64,000 nucleotides of DNA from Haemaphysalis longicornis (GCA_013339765.2 CM023449.1:13119811-13183810); one strand, 5' to 3'; positions 21,336 to 33,395 are shown, counted from the first letter of the stretch. The notes: generated by a model not told the origin, from the sequence alone. Numbers and translations are program-made.

Positions 21336-23069
21336 AGCTGGACAGTAAAAAAACTAACAAAAACGACACACCGGGAGCCCTGGGAATCAAACACAAAACT
21401 AACGTTTTAGTCTGACAATTTTCTGGTCCTCACCGATTTATATCCGCGCATCCTATATGAGAAGAGCGAGGAACGTACGTCTTCGCTGTCAGAAGAACGT
21501 TTTGCGGTCGTCAGCTCACCTAAAAATAGCGATTGCACAACATTAGTCAGTGGGCGGCTGGGCAAAGGAAAGTGAGGTAAAGGAGTGGTCTTCAAATCTT
21601 CCTTGAAAGAAAAGAAAGGAAAGAAACGATGGGAACTGCGTGAAGAGAATTAGTGTTTTCGGGACTCATATTTATTGCTTTACATACGTAATTATACAGC
21701 CAAGTGCCGAAGCCCACACACCACCCTTAAATCCGTCAACAGATCCCGTTGTCAGCATTTGTGTGCATGCAAAAAATTGCGCACGCTGAATGTCTTAACT
21801 CGTTTGCGACAAACGTGCCCAATATGTTGTCCATCCCGGTTAACTCAAGCTGTTGAGCGTCCTCACATATTCAGTGAGTAAAAGTGTACCCGCAGATGGC
21901 AAGTTAATGTAAATTTCAAAGCGTGTACGCTGAATCATTACTGAAATATTTTCGTAATGGCAGCGAACCCCCGCTTGACATTCGAATTTCACGTTCTTAC
22001 TACATACGAACAACACCGAGAAGTTTCCATGACCCCCAATTCCGTTGGGGCCCAAGAGATTTACTGTGGCAGATCATAATATTTTCCCTGCTCCGTGCGA
22101 GTACCCATAACAAATAAACTGGTGCGACACCCCACTAATCATAATTCCTACTTTGCCGGATATCTTGCTCTTTCTGATTCCAGAAACGTCATGTCTGCAT
22201 GCAAGTTTCTAGTAAAAAAGTGCAGTAACATTCATTACCACAAAACGTTACCCTTGGTGGTATTATAAGTGATCCTTTCTTCGTTAGAGCAAAATAGAAA
22301 GTAACGAGAACCAACGCAGTCGCATTACCTGAAGGATTTTTATTTTCTGGGTCTGATTGCGACATTCGTTCTGAGAACATGTAAACAGGTGGATTTCCCC
22401 TAAGAACTTCAGATTACAAATATTGATGCATAAGACAGACATGCGGTGTAACTGAAAAGTTTGTACGTTTTTGAGCCTTACCAATACTGCTGTGAATTAC
22501 TTCGTTCAACTTCTAAAGCAGTTAAGAACTGTAATGCACCACTTTGAGAAACGGTATAACCGGTGAACAACATGGCGAAAATTTGGCGGGGGTCTCGCAT
22601 TCCTCTTTCAACCATGATTTTGATTCACCTAATCTAGAACTCACCTTTCTTCATCAGCGTGTTTATATGTGTGGCTGGAGTTCTTGGGTAAAGACTTGGC
22701 GGGGTGAGCCTTGCCTTTGCTGAGCTTGCATTTAAAGTTGGGGCCTTTTTGTAGGGAATGAAGCTTGTCAGATGTAAGAAAATACGTGTTTTTATGACCA
22801 TGTATTGTAAATTAGGCGGCAACGTATAGCTGCCATACATCTACCTGTGTATGCTCCGCTAATATTTGATTACGCCACCAATTGAGAAAACGATGTTTGC
22901 TTCTAAATTCCACAACGGAAAGTGTTCGGAAATTCCACGCATTTTCTAGCTTAAGCTGTCGGCCTCTTGAAGCAAAATAACACGTTGTGAATTTTCGTTT
23001 CATGAAAAGAAACTTCTAACGAGGCTGCACTTCACAGACGTTTTCCTGAAGCTTATTGTATTTTTCCAG

Positions 23070-23180
23070 TTAACAACGACGCGCACACTGAAAAAATTGT
23101 ATATGCAGATGAAAAGAAAAAATGTGGCATAGTAGTGACATCTACAAGACTAATACCCCAAGGCCAGAAATATTTTCACA
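23070..23180 (+). CDS. Tick lipocalin gene A, exon 4
   Basis: The exon is 111 nt between acceptor tatttttccag and an excellent donor (CACA|GTAAGT), phase 1 to phase 1. It encodes NNDAHTEKIVYADEKKKCGI and continues VVTSTRLIPQG. The E-K-I-V-Y-x-D-x-x-x-C-x-I-V pattern is the strand pair with a conserved Cys found in tick lipocalins. Against copy B there are 7 substitutions, 6 of them synonymous (only Asp to Asn changes), plus a one-base deletion in B. That pattern indicates past purifying selection on this reading frame and is the best evidence that the locus was a working gene. Copy A is open throughout. Confidence 0.7.
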
Positions 23181-24668
23181 GTAAGTGCACGTGTATTCTT
23201 CAAACAATATTTTATTTAAGTGTTCTTGTGCGGTAGTGTGCTTTGCGAAGATGTGCTCCTGCAGTGGGTTGGAGATGGTTTCTTCCTTCGTGGCAAATAG
23301 TGAGAACCTGAAAAAGGAGCCTCGGAAAGGATGGGGGACAGCAGCAGAGATAAAAAAATAACAAAAAAAGGAAGACGGCGAAGACAGCAACACGTCGACT
23401 TAGGCTCGACAATTTTTCCGACCTCCTGAATTGTCCATATCTTTCTGCAGTGGTTAGATAAGACCGTTTTTCAACCCCTGATCACTCTCCGATCCATTGA
23501 TAAGGTATGTGCCCTGCAGGAAAACAACCACTACTACGACAGACAATCAGGACCTATTCTGCTACCGGACAAGTCAATAAGGTTCAGGTTTATTCTGTAA
23601 TCCAGGTAACAGGCTTATGTTGCGTTTTGAGCTACTGCTTCGAGTGCTCCGCTCGTCGGCTTCCGTTGCGCAGGGATAGAACTTGGGCTTTTGAAGCTAA
23701 CTCCCTTTGTTTGAGTTCCGGCAGTTTATTTATTTTTTCCGAGTTATTTCATTATTTAAACCAGGTCTGGTAGGTCAATTCTCCGCATTCTTATATAATA
23801 ACTGTGAATTGGTATCTTTTAGCCTGCTTTAGATGAATAAGGATCAACTATGCCGGGGTAGGGTCCACATAATAAGCCTGAACATTACCCTGTGGTGTGG
23901 TCCGCAGAATGATGCTGCACTTTGTGCTGTGGTTCATTATCATCGTCCACTGGTTCACATATTACGCATCCCCTACGACAACCACGCAACAGCGATGACA
24001 ACAATGAGAAGAACGACAATGACGACGACGACGACACAGCAGACCACTCACAGAGAAAGAAAATCTCCCGTTATCTTTAATCGTTATTGTTTCCCTGGGT
24101 GCTGGGGGGTCCTAGGCTATTGCCACAGAGATGTCGTGATCGCCTTTCACTCCGTTGTTGCAGCGAACAGGCCGGATGCTCTGCTAGACAGCTATATCTT
24201 CATTCGCAATTTTTTTTCCTGACTATCCTGTTCTATCCAAAGACTTGCTTTTCCTTCTCTCAATATTTTTTCGTACTTCACATTTTTTTTCTCTCTCTCT
24301 CCTCTCTCTCTCTCTAAATTAAACCGGGTCACAGGCTAATCATTACAGGTAGCTTCTTGGGATATATTGGGATTCTTTCTTAGAGATATTTGAGTTTATT
24401 TTTGTTCATACAGTACAATTCCTTGCTCTCTGAGACACTGGCGATAACCGTCTACTACCTGTTTTACTTAGGTGACTCAACAATGGTGCCATAGTTAGTT
24501 ACAAGGGTCGAGCCACTTTGGTGTAATGGCAACAGTTGCAAGCACACCTTGCGTTGGTCTGCCAAGCATTCAACCGCCGACCGGTTGCTGAGATAACTTC
24601 ATGGCGCAGGCGTGGCGCTGGCAGAATTAACGCAATTTTGCTTTTGTCTCGGGCGTTCTATTATTGTC

Positions 24669-25513
24669 TGTCACCCTTTCCTTAGGAGGGTGCACTGTCA
24701 AGCAGGTGTGGAGTTTGTACTCGAGCGAGGAGACAACCCCACCAAACCTACAGGGCACCGGTGACGAGGGGGTGGCCGTCCTATGGTCGGCTTTCGCCGA
24801 CAAGAGCAGAGAGAAGGAGCGAAAGCCTCGGACGAAAACAACAACCAAGAGTGACATATCTGAATAGGCAATGTACTGTAGAGTCACGAGGACCTAAATC
24901 ATTAACGAGAGTTAACTAAAAACGCTACTACAAATCTGAGAGTAGAACGTTTCAGATTTATTCAATCAAATAGCTTTACAACAACGGTTACAGAGTAGAA
25001 TAGTTAAAAAGAAAACAATTCGATGCATATACAAGGAACAAAAATCCCACAATATTGAGCGACCGGGCCAGATCATCCACCGTTGTCAAATGCTATTCGG
25101 CTACCTATGAAGCGTTGCTTCGGTGTAGGCCTTATCTTCCTATGAGGATCACGGGGATTCATGACCCCAAAGCACACCAGAATATTCCGAGACGCTGGTC
25201 GCCGATGACGATGCACGTCCGGGCAGAAGTCATCCTTACATCACGACATTAGAACGCCATTGGTTGCCTGTGTGCGGTCACCACTTTTATATCCACGCTA
25301 ACGGGGCCAAAAAGAACAAAACACAAAGTGCCTAGCGCTGTTGACTGGCATATTCCCCTTCTCGAAGCGGTTGGATGCTGTTAACATTATGCGGCTAAGG
25401 CTTCGCTAAAAAAAGGTCGTTAACATCTATCATATAGCAAAGATTCTGGACGCTTCTAGGAAGTTAAGCGCAGCTAGAGCTGACGAAAGCATGGCTAACT
25501 TAAGGTTATGACA
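24669..25513 (+). mobile_element. LTR-type repeat fragment in lipocalin intron (A)
   Basis: It starts TGTCACCC and shares much of its length with the solo LTR at 32047-33051 (for example acagggcaccggtgacgagg followed by gggtggccgtc, and gaccgggccagatcatccac) and with 48146-49639 in copy B. The right end is set at ttatgaca near 25513 by comparison with B (gtatgaca at 49639). No matching target-site duplication was found, so the borders are approximate. It predates the segmental duplication. Confidence 0.6.
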
Positions 25514-26935
25514 GAGGAAAAAAACAAAATTAAGGAGGATGACAAAGCCAAACAGAGGGATAAAACTGAACCAAAAAAATTAAAGTGCATTACACGAAAT
25601 AAATCAATTAAAGTGAATGAAAATAAATTAGGAATGAAATTAAGATGAAAGGGGCTACTGGGAATTGCAAGAAAAGAAAGTGAACTTAGAGGAAGTAAGT
25701 GATAGAGAGGGAACAACAGAGTGAAATAAGGTATACCAAAGGAAATTACGAGGAGTAAGAGGAAGTAGTGTGCAATAAAGTTGGCGACTTGGGAAATTCG
25801 GGAAAATCAAAAAAACCAAAATAGCACAAAAAAAAAGGAATTATGGGAATCAATGTTATTAAAAATTAGGATGAATGGCTAAACGATTGAAGTGGATGGC
25901 TCGGTGATATAAGGGAAGGACTTAGCAAATTATTCGGAGGGGTAAGTTTATTGTTTCAATTGATTAGGTCAACTATTTCTCTGGCAGTTAATTACGTAGG
26001 TAATAGGGGAGCTCATTCAAATGTCAAAATGTGCGCGAGAGAGCAAATTTGTCTGGACGCCTCTGCGAGCGTTGCAGGCAAAGAGGAAGAAGCGTAGGTC
26101 TGCGCAGGACTTGCGCAAGGAAACCAGACGACGTCAACCAGTTGAATGATGTGTCGGACTGTCGTGAAACGCGAGTGAGGCTCCTGCTGTGCAGGTCGTC
26201 TCGACATTAGACACCGTTTAATTTTTTTTCAGAATGAATAAAGCCTCGTGTGGGTTTTCTTGTGTTAATAATTCTAATATAATTTATTCCGTTTCCACTT
26301 CTGATTTTTGAGCTTTCCCTCTTCATTTTAGGATCAATTTTAGCAGTTTAGCTGCAACAACTTGTCTCTATTGGTTACCGGTCACGGTTTACCATAAAAG
26401 CCAGAAATCTTACCGGAATTCAAACTTATCGGCAATCAATGCATCAGGTAATCCGCGAAATTGCCATTTGATATTCAAGCAGAGGTAACTACAACGACTT
26501 TCAGTGCCCCGCGCCCAATTTGAAAAATTGTATGTACAAGATTTCAATACACGTGCTTTGCTTAGCTTATCAACCGCCATTAACAAACAGTAATTATCTA
26601 TGCTCTACTTCTAGTTCACTGTGGAAGAATACACAGCGTAAAGAAGGGCGCCTTTGAAAATTAGGGATTAAAACCAGGCAGTGTTTTACCAAACCCATAT
26701 CATTATCCCGACGGGACAATTTAATCCATTAACCGCTGCTCAGTGTGGTATATGTACTTGAGGCTATTTCACGTATGAACATGTTCACAATAAATCTTGA
26801 AAGGATGAACGACTGCACACTAAATGAAACGAATGAGCAGCCACATTGTGTATTCCTGCTGCTCTAATACATGAATATCTAATGAATCGCAATCAGCGTG
26901 CTATTAACGGTAGTGATATATTTCTCTTTTTACAG

Positions 26936-26973
26936 ATAGACAATATCCATACAGTGCCGTGAACTGCGTTTAA
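26936..26973 (+). CDS. Tick lipocalin gene A, candidate last exon
   Basis: It follows acceptor ctctttttacag, enters in phase 1 as the exon-4 donor requires, and ends at TAA (26971-26973) after about 12 codons (RQYPYSAVNCV). Copy B has the same exon start at 51169 but reads RLYPYSACDTAFKRRTKRDL to a TAG at 51231, closer to the usual tick lipocalin C-terminus (Pro-Tyr-Ser-x-Cys, then Phe). Copy A has lost 3-4 nt in the Cys region, which shortens the tail. With the exons found, the protein would be about 165 residues against roughly 190-210 for the family. An exon carrying the C-x-x-W/Y-V strand is therefore missing or undetected between 23181 and 26935. Confidence 0.4.
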
Positions 26974-27193
26974 GAGGAAACAACAAAGGGCCTATAGACA
27001 CAAACAACTGCTTGAATGCTTTTCACAAAATTTGTGTTCGTGGTCCGCAAGAACAAGTCTTCAATGACAGGATTTGCGCAACTTGAAATCGTTTTCAGTT
27101 TACGAACTAATTGATTCACGCAACGAAGCGACAGCTATGGTTACGCTACTGAAAGCGAAACCATTGAAATTACGTATTATTTTCAAACGAAAT

Positions 27194-27199
27194 AATAAA
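27194..27199 (+). terminator. Candidate poly(A) signal of lipocalin gene A
   Basis: AATAAA lies about 220 nt after the TAA of the last exon. It is embedded in sequence well conserved with copy B (AATAAA at 51426-51431). Confidence 0.4.
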
Positions 27200-27209
27200 C
27201 AATAATTGT

Positions 27210-28227
27210 TCTGTGTTTCTAGTCCTTTATCCATGAATATAGTTTGCAAGTGTTGATAAATTTATGGCTTTAAGAATTAGAGCTCCCGTGTGTTAAGAGA
27301 ATATCCATTGAAATAAATTGTACGTACGATGTAAGTTTAGTCAGTATATATTATTGTTTTGAGTCGAGGAGCTGGTGTCAGAAAATTCCCTCAATGGGAT
27401 GCCGCTTTGTGCGCGAAGCTTAGGATCAGTTCCTTTCAGAAACTGAGTGCAGCACAGTAGAGGCTACCTTGTTATCAATAGTCTTCTCACTTAACTCACC
27501 ACGAAGAGGGCCTTGAAACGACATTTCCGCCTCCCCTCTTGGCAATGGAACATGAAGGCCCGAGCGCATATCTTCACTTTACTTCAGCGTGAGTTAGCTG
27601 CCCTCTGTGGGTGGACTGTTTAAAACGCAGCCTCTGCAGGGCTGCATGCAGCTTCTGAAATGAACTATAGATGGGCATCCATGCACTTCATGTGTTCGGT
27701 GGTCAGAGAGGACGGGCTGGTCAGCAGCTCCACACGCTGCTCAGAGGGAAGTGTTGGAATATGAGGTAAGGAATGGGGATTTTCGTCCAACCTTACGAGA
27801 AGGCAAAAGGTGCCTGGTTTGGGCACATTTTATATGGAGGGGAAAGATTTTTGGGTTCGCATTACGGGATTAGACCGTCACTGGAGGGCTGCCCATTATT
27901 TAAACCACCTGGGCAACATAAACGTCGCTGTTACCTCAACAATCCCGGTGTTTTAGCTTTCCCCTCATCAACTTAGAGCGGCCAGAACTGACCTGTGTCC
28001 TTAAGCTGACAGCACAACGGCTTAGCCATGGGTACAGTGTCATAAATATGGGCAGCGTGTCGGCTGCGCCGCAGACCAATGGTGAGGCGAGGCCGCCGCA
28101 GCGTTGCCTTCCACTGGTGCACCCAGGGGGCGCTACAACGCACTAGAAGTGCCTAACGGCTCTACGTTTCGGACGCACAGCGCGCTTAGCCAGTGTCCTG
28201 TGGTCGTCCCCGTGTGCAGTTCTGGTC
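27210..28227. other. Intergenic end of copy A
   Basis: No exon was recognised. A minus-strand tRNA-like core (B-box relative) lies near 27980-28060 and is better preserved at 52230-52310 in copy B (rc of ggaattgaacctgtgtcctt). An open frame at 27773-27976 has no recognisable motif. Confidence 0.4.
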
Positions 28228-28485
28228 ATGGAAAAAGGAAAGCTTCATGCGTTCTTGTGTGGTGCGCTGCTTTTTCTTCTGTTCTTGCTGCCCATAAAGC
28301 CCATAAAAGCTGTGCTATCGGTATATTTAAACAGGTGTAATGTTAGTGATGCAAATGCATGTAAGCAAGGCCACCAGTTTCGTGCCGGGATTCAACTCTG
28401 GTTATCGGTCCACACACGGAGATACGCTTCCTTTCTCGCGTTCTGCCCGAACCCAGTCGCCGAGAGAAATAGTCACGCAAAGTAA
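28228..28485 (+). CDS. Candidate first exon with strong signal peptide
   Basis: From the ATG at 28228 the frame begins MEKGKLHAFLCGALLFLLFL followed by LPIKPIKAVLS. It has a charged N-region, a Leu/Phe-rich core of about 14 residues and a polar end, so it would be scored as a secretory signal. The open frame runs 85 codons, but a donor at AG|GTGTAA (about 28333) or TCG|GTATAT may end the exon earlier. The equivalent place in copy B (ATG at 52494) has lost the hydrophobic core through indels. It lies just before the edge of the duplicated block and the Ty3 element, so the rest of any gene is absent. It could be the first exon of a further family member. No product is assigned. Confidence 0.35.
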   Translation: MEKGKLHAFLCGALLFLLFLLPIKPIKAVLSVYLNRCNVSDANACKQGHQFRAGIQLWLSVHTRRYASFLAFCPNPVAERNSHAK

Positions 28486-28493
28486 AGAGACAC

Positions 28494-31450
28494 GATATTG
28501 TGACGTGGCAGTGAAGGCACTGCTCGTAATGAAGGCACTGAAGGCACGTAATGAAGTGAAGGCACTGTTCGTATTAACAGTCAAATACAAGCCGGTGGGC
28601 GAAGCAGCTCGAATGTCCCAGGAACAGCGCGCACGTCCGCAAGGCTAGCAGCGTCGTCGCCGTCTCCCAAGGATGTGTACCAGCTTGGCAGCGGCGCATA
28701 ACCCTGAAGGAGAGGTTGGCCATAGCTTAACACTTGGATTGCCAGTCTGCCAAAGCCTGTGACATAACCTCCGGCGGCGAGAGCACCGACCCGGTGCAAA
28801 CAACGGAACAAGGTTAGAGGGTGCTTGGATCGCGGGAGTGGTACGGCTTCATACGGGAGACGTGCACGAGTTGCGACGTTCAATGAGAGTACGGTGAAGG
28901 CGTGATGGGTCCAATGTCGTAGGTCACGGGAGTTACCATGCGCAGGATGCGGTAAGGGCCCGTGAAACAACAAAGCAGGTCAGGCCGACGTGCGCGATGG
29001 GGTCCACAGGAGTACCAAAGTTCCAGGGGCGAAGTACACATCGCGATGGTGCTGGTCCATAGCGGTCTTTCTGGGCTGTTTGCGCAGTCGATATCCTGGC
29101 GCGGGCAACCTGTCGGGCCAAATCAGCGTGCGTTACCGCGTCTCGTGCGTATTCGGTTGTGAATGTCCCCGAGTTAGGCAACACTGGTGTCCAATGGTAA
29201 GGCAGGCTCTCGCCCAAAAAGAATAAAGAAAGGGGACTAGCCAGCAGCGTCGAGGCGAGAAGAATTATCAGCAAACGTAACGTAGGGTAGTGGTACGTCC
29301 CAGTCGCGGTGGTCGGGCGGACACGTACATGGCCAGCATATCCGTGAGCGTCTTGTTGAAGCGTTGAGTAAGTCCGTTTGTTTGCGGATGATAGGCGGTT
29401 GTAAGATTGTGCTTCGTACGGCAGGAACAGAGGAGGTCATCAATAACTTGGGACAAGAAGTACCGTCCACGATCCGTAAGCAGTTGACGAGGGGCCCCGT
29501 GCTGCAAGATTAGACCATGTAGGAGGAAGTTAGCTACGTCTGTGGCACAGCTGGTGGGGAGGGCAACGCGTGATAGCGTAACGCGTAGCATAATCCGTGG
29601 CGACAGCAACCCACTTGTTGCCCGACCGGGACAAGGGGAAAGGGGCCGAAAAGGTCCACTCCTACACGGAAGAGTTCTGTGGGAACATCAATTGGTTGAA
29701 GGGTGCCGGCTGGAAGCAAACGAGGTGTTTTTCGGCGTTGGCATAGATCACAAGCCGTGACGTATCGCCTCACGGACCGGTATAGGCCCGGCCAGTAAAC
29801 AAGCGCCGACGCACTGCGGTCGTTATTCCGAGCCACGCCAAGGTGACCAGCTGTTGGTGCGTCGTGAAGCTCGCGGAGGACGTCAGAGCGAGATGGTGAG
29901 GCAGTGCAAGTAGCTCGTTAGGGCCCGTCCTCACGAAAGTTTTCGGCGGAACAAGATGCCATCACGACGCATAAATTCACGCGTAGAAGGTTCGGCCGGC
30001 TCAAAGCTAAGGCGTTGGATGATCTTGTAAAGCGACGGATCACGGCGCTAATGGTCAGCAATGTTGAGCAAGTCCGACAGAGCGAATACGCCGGGGTCGT
30101 CGTCATTCTCTCGAGGGTCAGGGGGGTCAACAGCGTGACGAGACAGGCAGCGTCCACTACATGTCCCAGAATCTTAAGTTGTTGGCCGCCGAAATGGCAT
30201 TTGGACGCGTTGAGCTGGAGGCCGGCACGGCGGAAGACCGCAAGGATGTCCGACAGACGTTGAAGATGTGTCTCGAACGTTGGTGCAAACACGATGACGT
30301 CATCCAAGTAGCAGATGCACGTCGACCACTTGAAACCGCGCAAAAGTGAGTCGATCATCCTTTCGAATGTCGCAGGTGCATTACAAAGACCGAACGGCAT
30401 GACCTTGAATTGGTACAAGCCGTCCGGCGTAATGAAAGCGGTCTTTCGCGATCCATGACGTCAACAGCAATCTGCCAATAGCCAGATCGTAGGTCGATCG
30501 ACGACAAATAGGACGCACCGTGAAGGCAATTGAGGGCATCATCTATTCGAGGGAGCGGGTAAACGTCCTTAGTGATTTTATTCAAATGCCGGTAGTCAAC
30601 GCAGAAGCGCCACGAACCATCTTTCTTTTTCACCAAGACGGCTGGTGATGCCCACGGATTGAAGAAGGTTCAATGACGTCCTTGTTCAGCATTTTCGCTA
30701 CCTCGGTTTGGATGATTGCCCTTTCCGTTTGAGACACCGGATATGGTCGCCGGTGTATAGGGGCCGCATCGCCGGTGTTGATGCGATGCGTTACCTCCGA
30801 AGTCTGGCCAAACGGACGGTCGTCCAAATCAAAGATGTCCCGTTAGGATGCCAGTAGCTCGTGAAGCTGGCGAGCTTGTGAGGTGGAAAGGTCCGACGAC
30901 ATCATCTTTGTTAAGTCATCGGAGCTCGGTGGATGATCTTTCGGACCATCGGGAGCACTTGCAGGGACATCAGGGGACCCAGAAGAGAGCTGGCATCCAT
31001 CGAGAGGGGACAAACAGTGGCCAGTGACATTCCCTGTGGAAGCACTTGGTAGGAACGACCAATATTCAAGAACGGCAAACTTATTTTTTTTTGTGCGACC
31101 GTGACGACTGTATGAGGAAGCGCCACGTTGTGCTGTAGGAGAACGTCAGTAAGAGGGGAAACCATGTACTCGCCGTCCGGGACAGGTGGGCACGGGGACA
31201 AAGGAACGTAGGTTATGGCTTTTGGAGCTAATCGTAGTGTTCGGCACAGCATTGACGATGATAAGGTTCAGTGTCGGCAACAGGACCAATCGGCAGGTGA
31301 AGACGGAGGATGCCGGAGGCGCAGTCTATGAGGGCGGCGTGGTCAGTAAGAAAGTCGATCCCAAGAATGAGGTCATGAGGGCATGCATCCAAGACGGTGA
31401 ATTGAACTGGTATTTTGTGATCACTGAAGCCTATGTGCAGGCGGAGTTAT
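28494..31450 (-). mobile_element. Truncated, decayed Ty3-type retrotransposon between the two duplication copies
   Basis: Read on the minus strand. A partial aspartic protease tail lies near 31420-31260 (FTVLDACPHDLILGIDFLTD). A linker leads to reverse transcriptase at about 30830-30150 (VKKKDGSWRFCVDYRHLNKI, YLSSIDLRSGYWQIAV, FGLCNAPATFERMID, and the catalytic CYLDDV). Integrase follows with the zinc-binding finger (CDLCQRRK at about 29740), a catalytic-core start (VGVDLFGPFPL), LTDRGRYFLSQVI and HPQTNGLTQRFN. A GPY/F motif (GPYRILRMV) sits at about 28965-28935. There is no gag, no protease active site (DTG), and only about 300 bp between RT and integrase, so the RNase H domain is deleted. 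Frames are broken in several places. It is non-autonomous and dead. Confidence 0.9.
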
Positions 31451-31784
31451 TAAGGTGGAAGCCATATTGGTCTCATGATATGTTTACCTTGAATGATCCC
31501 GGCGTCGGCCGTACCGGCCCAAAATTCAAATAATGCCAGGAAGCGCAGGGAAGCACCAGAGCATGCCAGGAGTGTATAAGAGATGAAAAATTACTAGCAA
31601 TGATAAAAATTGAATAATTAGGGCATTGAAGAACTACCGTGTATAAGACACGATTAATGATTATCAAACAAAAATTCAGCAGAATATACGACAATTATCC
31701 ACTAACGCGTAGAATTCTTATGCCGCTTTTCTTGAGTGGCTGTATTTACAGCCAAATTTTTTATTTCAAGTTCCTGTCCGACAA

Positions 31785-33395
31785 ACTATCTCTATTTACG
31801 TTAATATTGTCCGACATGCTATCTTCATTTACGCTAATATGACGATAGAAGTGGAACATTTGCGAAATCTGAATTATTGTGTAAATGCAGGGCGGTACAC
31901 GGTTTGTCCTTTTCCGGACGTTTTTAGTATTTGTCGTATTTTCTTGTTCTTCAAACTTTTTGCGACCAAATTATCTCCAATTACATTATTATGACGATTA
32001 CATGTGGAACTTTCAAGAAATTTGCATCATTGTAGAAATGCAGGGCTGTCACCCGTTTCCTTAAATTAGGGTGCGCTGTCGGAAGGTATGGGGAGTCGAC
32101 TCCAGAGAGCCAACAAACCCCACCGAATCCACAGGGCACAGGTGACAAAGGGGGTGGCCGTCTGATGTGCGGCTTTCGCCGACCAGAGCGGCAAGAATGA
32201 GCAAGAGCCTTGAACGAAAAAACAGCACAAAGACTTATATTTAGACAGGCAAGTCACAAATACAAGCACGAGATAGCGGATCGATAATGACAGACAACTT
32301 AGATGGAATTCAAATACAAGAAAATGTCCAATTCGACAAAATGATACAAACAGGAGCGTTAACAAATGAATATTACGAATCGGAGCAGTTAACTAAAAGA
32401 AAATGAACAGTTCGATGCTTATGAGAGACAGAGTCCCAGCATATTCACCGACCGGGCCGGACGATGCACCGCTGTCGGAGGCGATTCGGCTACCTGGGAA
32501 GCGTGGCTTCGCTGTAGGCCAGGCCGTCCGAGACGATCACGGTGATTCGAGGCCCGGGAGTACGTTGGAGTCCTCCAGGGCGCGGGTCGCCGATGGTGTG
32601 ATGTACAAACTGGCAGGTGCAGTTGTCAATCACGACGTCCAAACGTAGCTGCTTTGTTTAGGCGCGGCTTCTCTTTTTATAGGCGCGCCGGCGGGGAGAG
32701 GGAGAGCACAAAACACAATTCGCCCGCCGCCGTCAGTGAATAACTTCCCTCTTCTCCCTTCTAGAATCATCGACGCTCTTAAACACTGGCAAGGCCACGC
32801 GCACCTCCTCGAAAGTACTGGAAGCCTCGACGAAACCGGAGCGGCGGAGGTTTTATTTTTGTTGTTTTCTGGCCGGCCAGCCGGCGTGAGATCGTGTTAC
32901 CGCCTCTTCATTCGAGAAACTTCCAGCCTTGTCTCGGGCGAATAGAACCGAATGGAATGAATCGGACGACTGCAAGAAGAATTAGGCGCTGTACAATAAA
33001 ATGAAAAGTTTATAAGGTACGTTTAGACGTCGTACGCTCGAGTTTGTGACAAGGGCATTATACGGATCGTCAATTCCCGTACATAATTTTTGTAAATTTT
33101 TCTAGTTTTTTTCAGATTTCAAAATTTGGTTCGACAAGTTATCTCCATTTACGCTATTTTAACGATTGCAGGTGAAACTGTCGCGAAATCTAAATTATTG
33201 TGGAAATGCAAGCCGTTACACGGTTCACCATTTTTAATTTTTCTATTTTTATTTTTAGTTTTTCCAAACTTCCTGCTGCTAGTTATCTCCATTTACACCA
33301 TTACAGCGATTACAGGCGGAATTTCTGTGATATGGGGAATTTTCGTGCATATGCAGGGCTTTACACGGTCCTGGCTGTGGGGATACTCGGCAAGG
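31785..33395. repeat. Tandem repeat of about 155 bp in copy B, split by a solo LTR
   Basis: Repeat units start near 31812, 31966, 33140 and 33285, with a partial unit near 31785. Each carries tatctcc(a/t)atttac followed by a cgattacaggtg-like stretch and aaatgcaggg. The solo LTR is inserted at the aggg(c) of one unit. Confidence 0.8.
32047..33051 (+). mobile_element. Solo LTR with 5-bp target-site duplication
   Basis: The 1005-bp element begins TGTCACCC and ends TTTGTGACA, so TGTCAC and GTGACA form the short inverted ends of an LTR. AGGGC flanks both sides (32042-32046 and 33052-33056). Copy A has the empty site, a single AGGGC at 16078-16082, so this insertion postdates the duplication. Internal coding sequence is absent, which means recombination between two LTRs has removed it. 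Relatives lie at 24669-25513 and 48146-49639. An alternative is a non-autonomous LTR-like element that never had an interior. Confidence 0.85.

Larger units (their letters stand above)
15486..28459 (+). repeat. Segmental duplication, copy A
   Basis: This block aligns in order with 31418-52725. Shared landmarks include gtgatcactgaagcc (15488/31420), the tandem-repeat block, a TATA box with its leader (17292/38584), all downstream lipocalin exons, an LTR fragment (24669/48146), the 3' UTR poly(A) signal (27194/51426) and the end sequence near cgttctgcccg(a/t)acc (28440/52705). Copy A is about 13 kb and copy B about 21 kb, the difference being insertions in B. Exon 2 differs at 7 of 143 positions counted by eye. 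The left edge of A keeps only about 50 bp of the Ty3 element that precedes copy B. Confidence 0.9.

Noticed and set aside
24669..25513. Target-site duplication for the intron LTR copy
   Set aside because: Flanks ttgtc and gagga do not match; borders are too uncertain to claim one.
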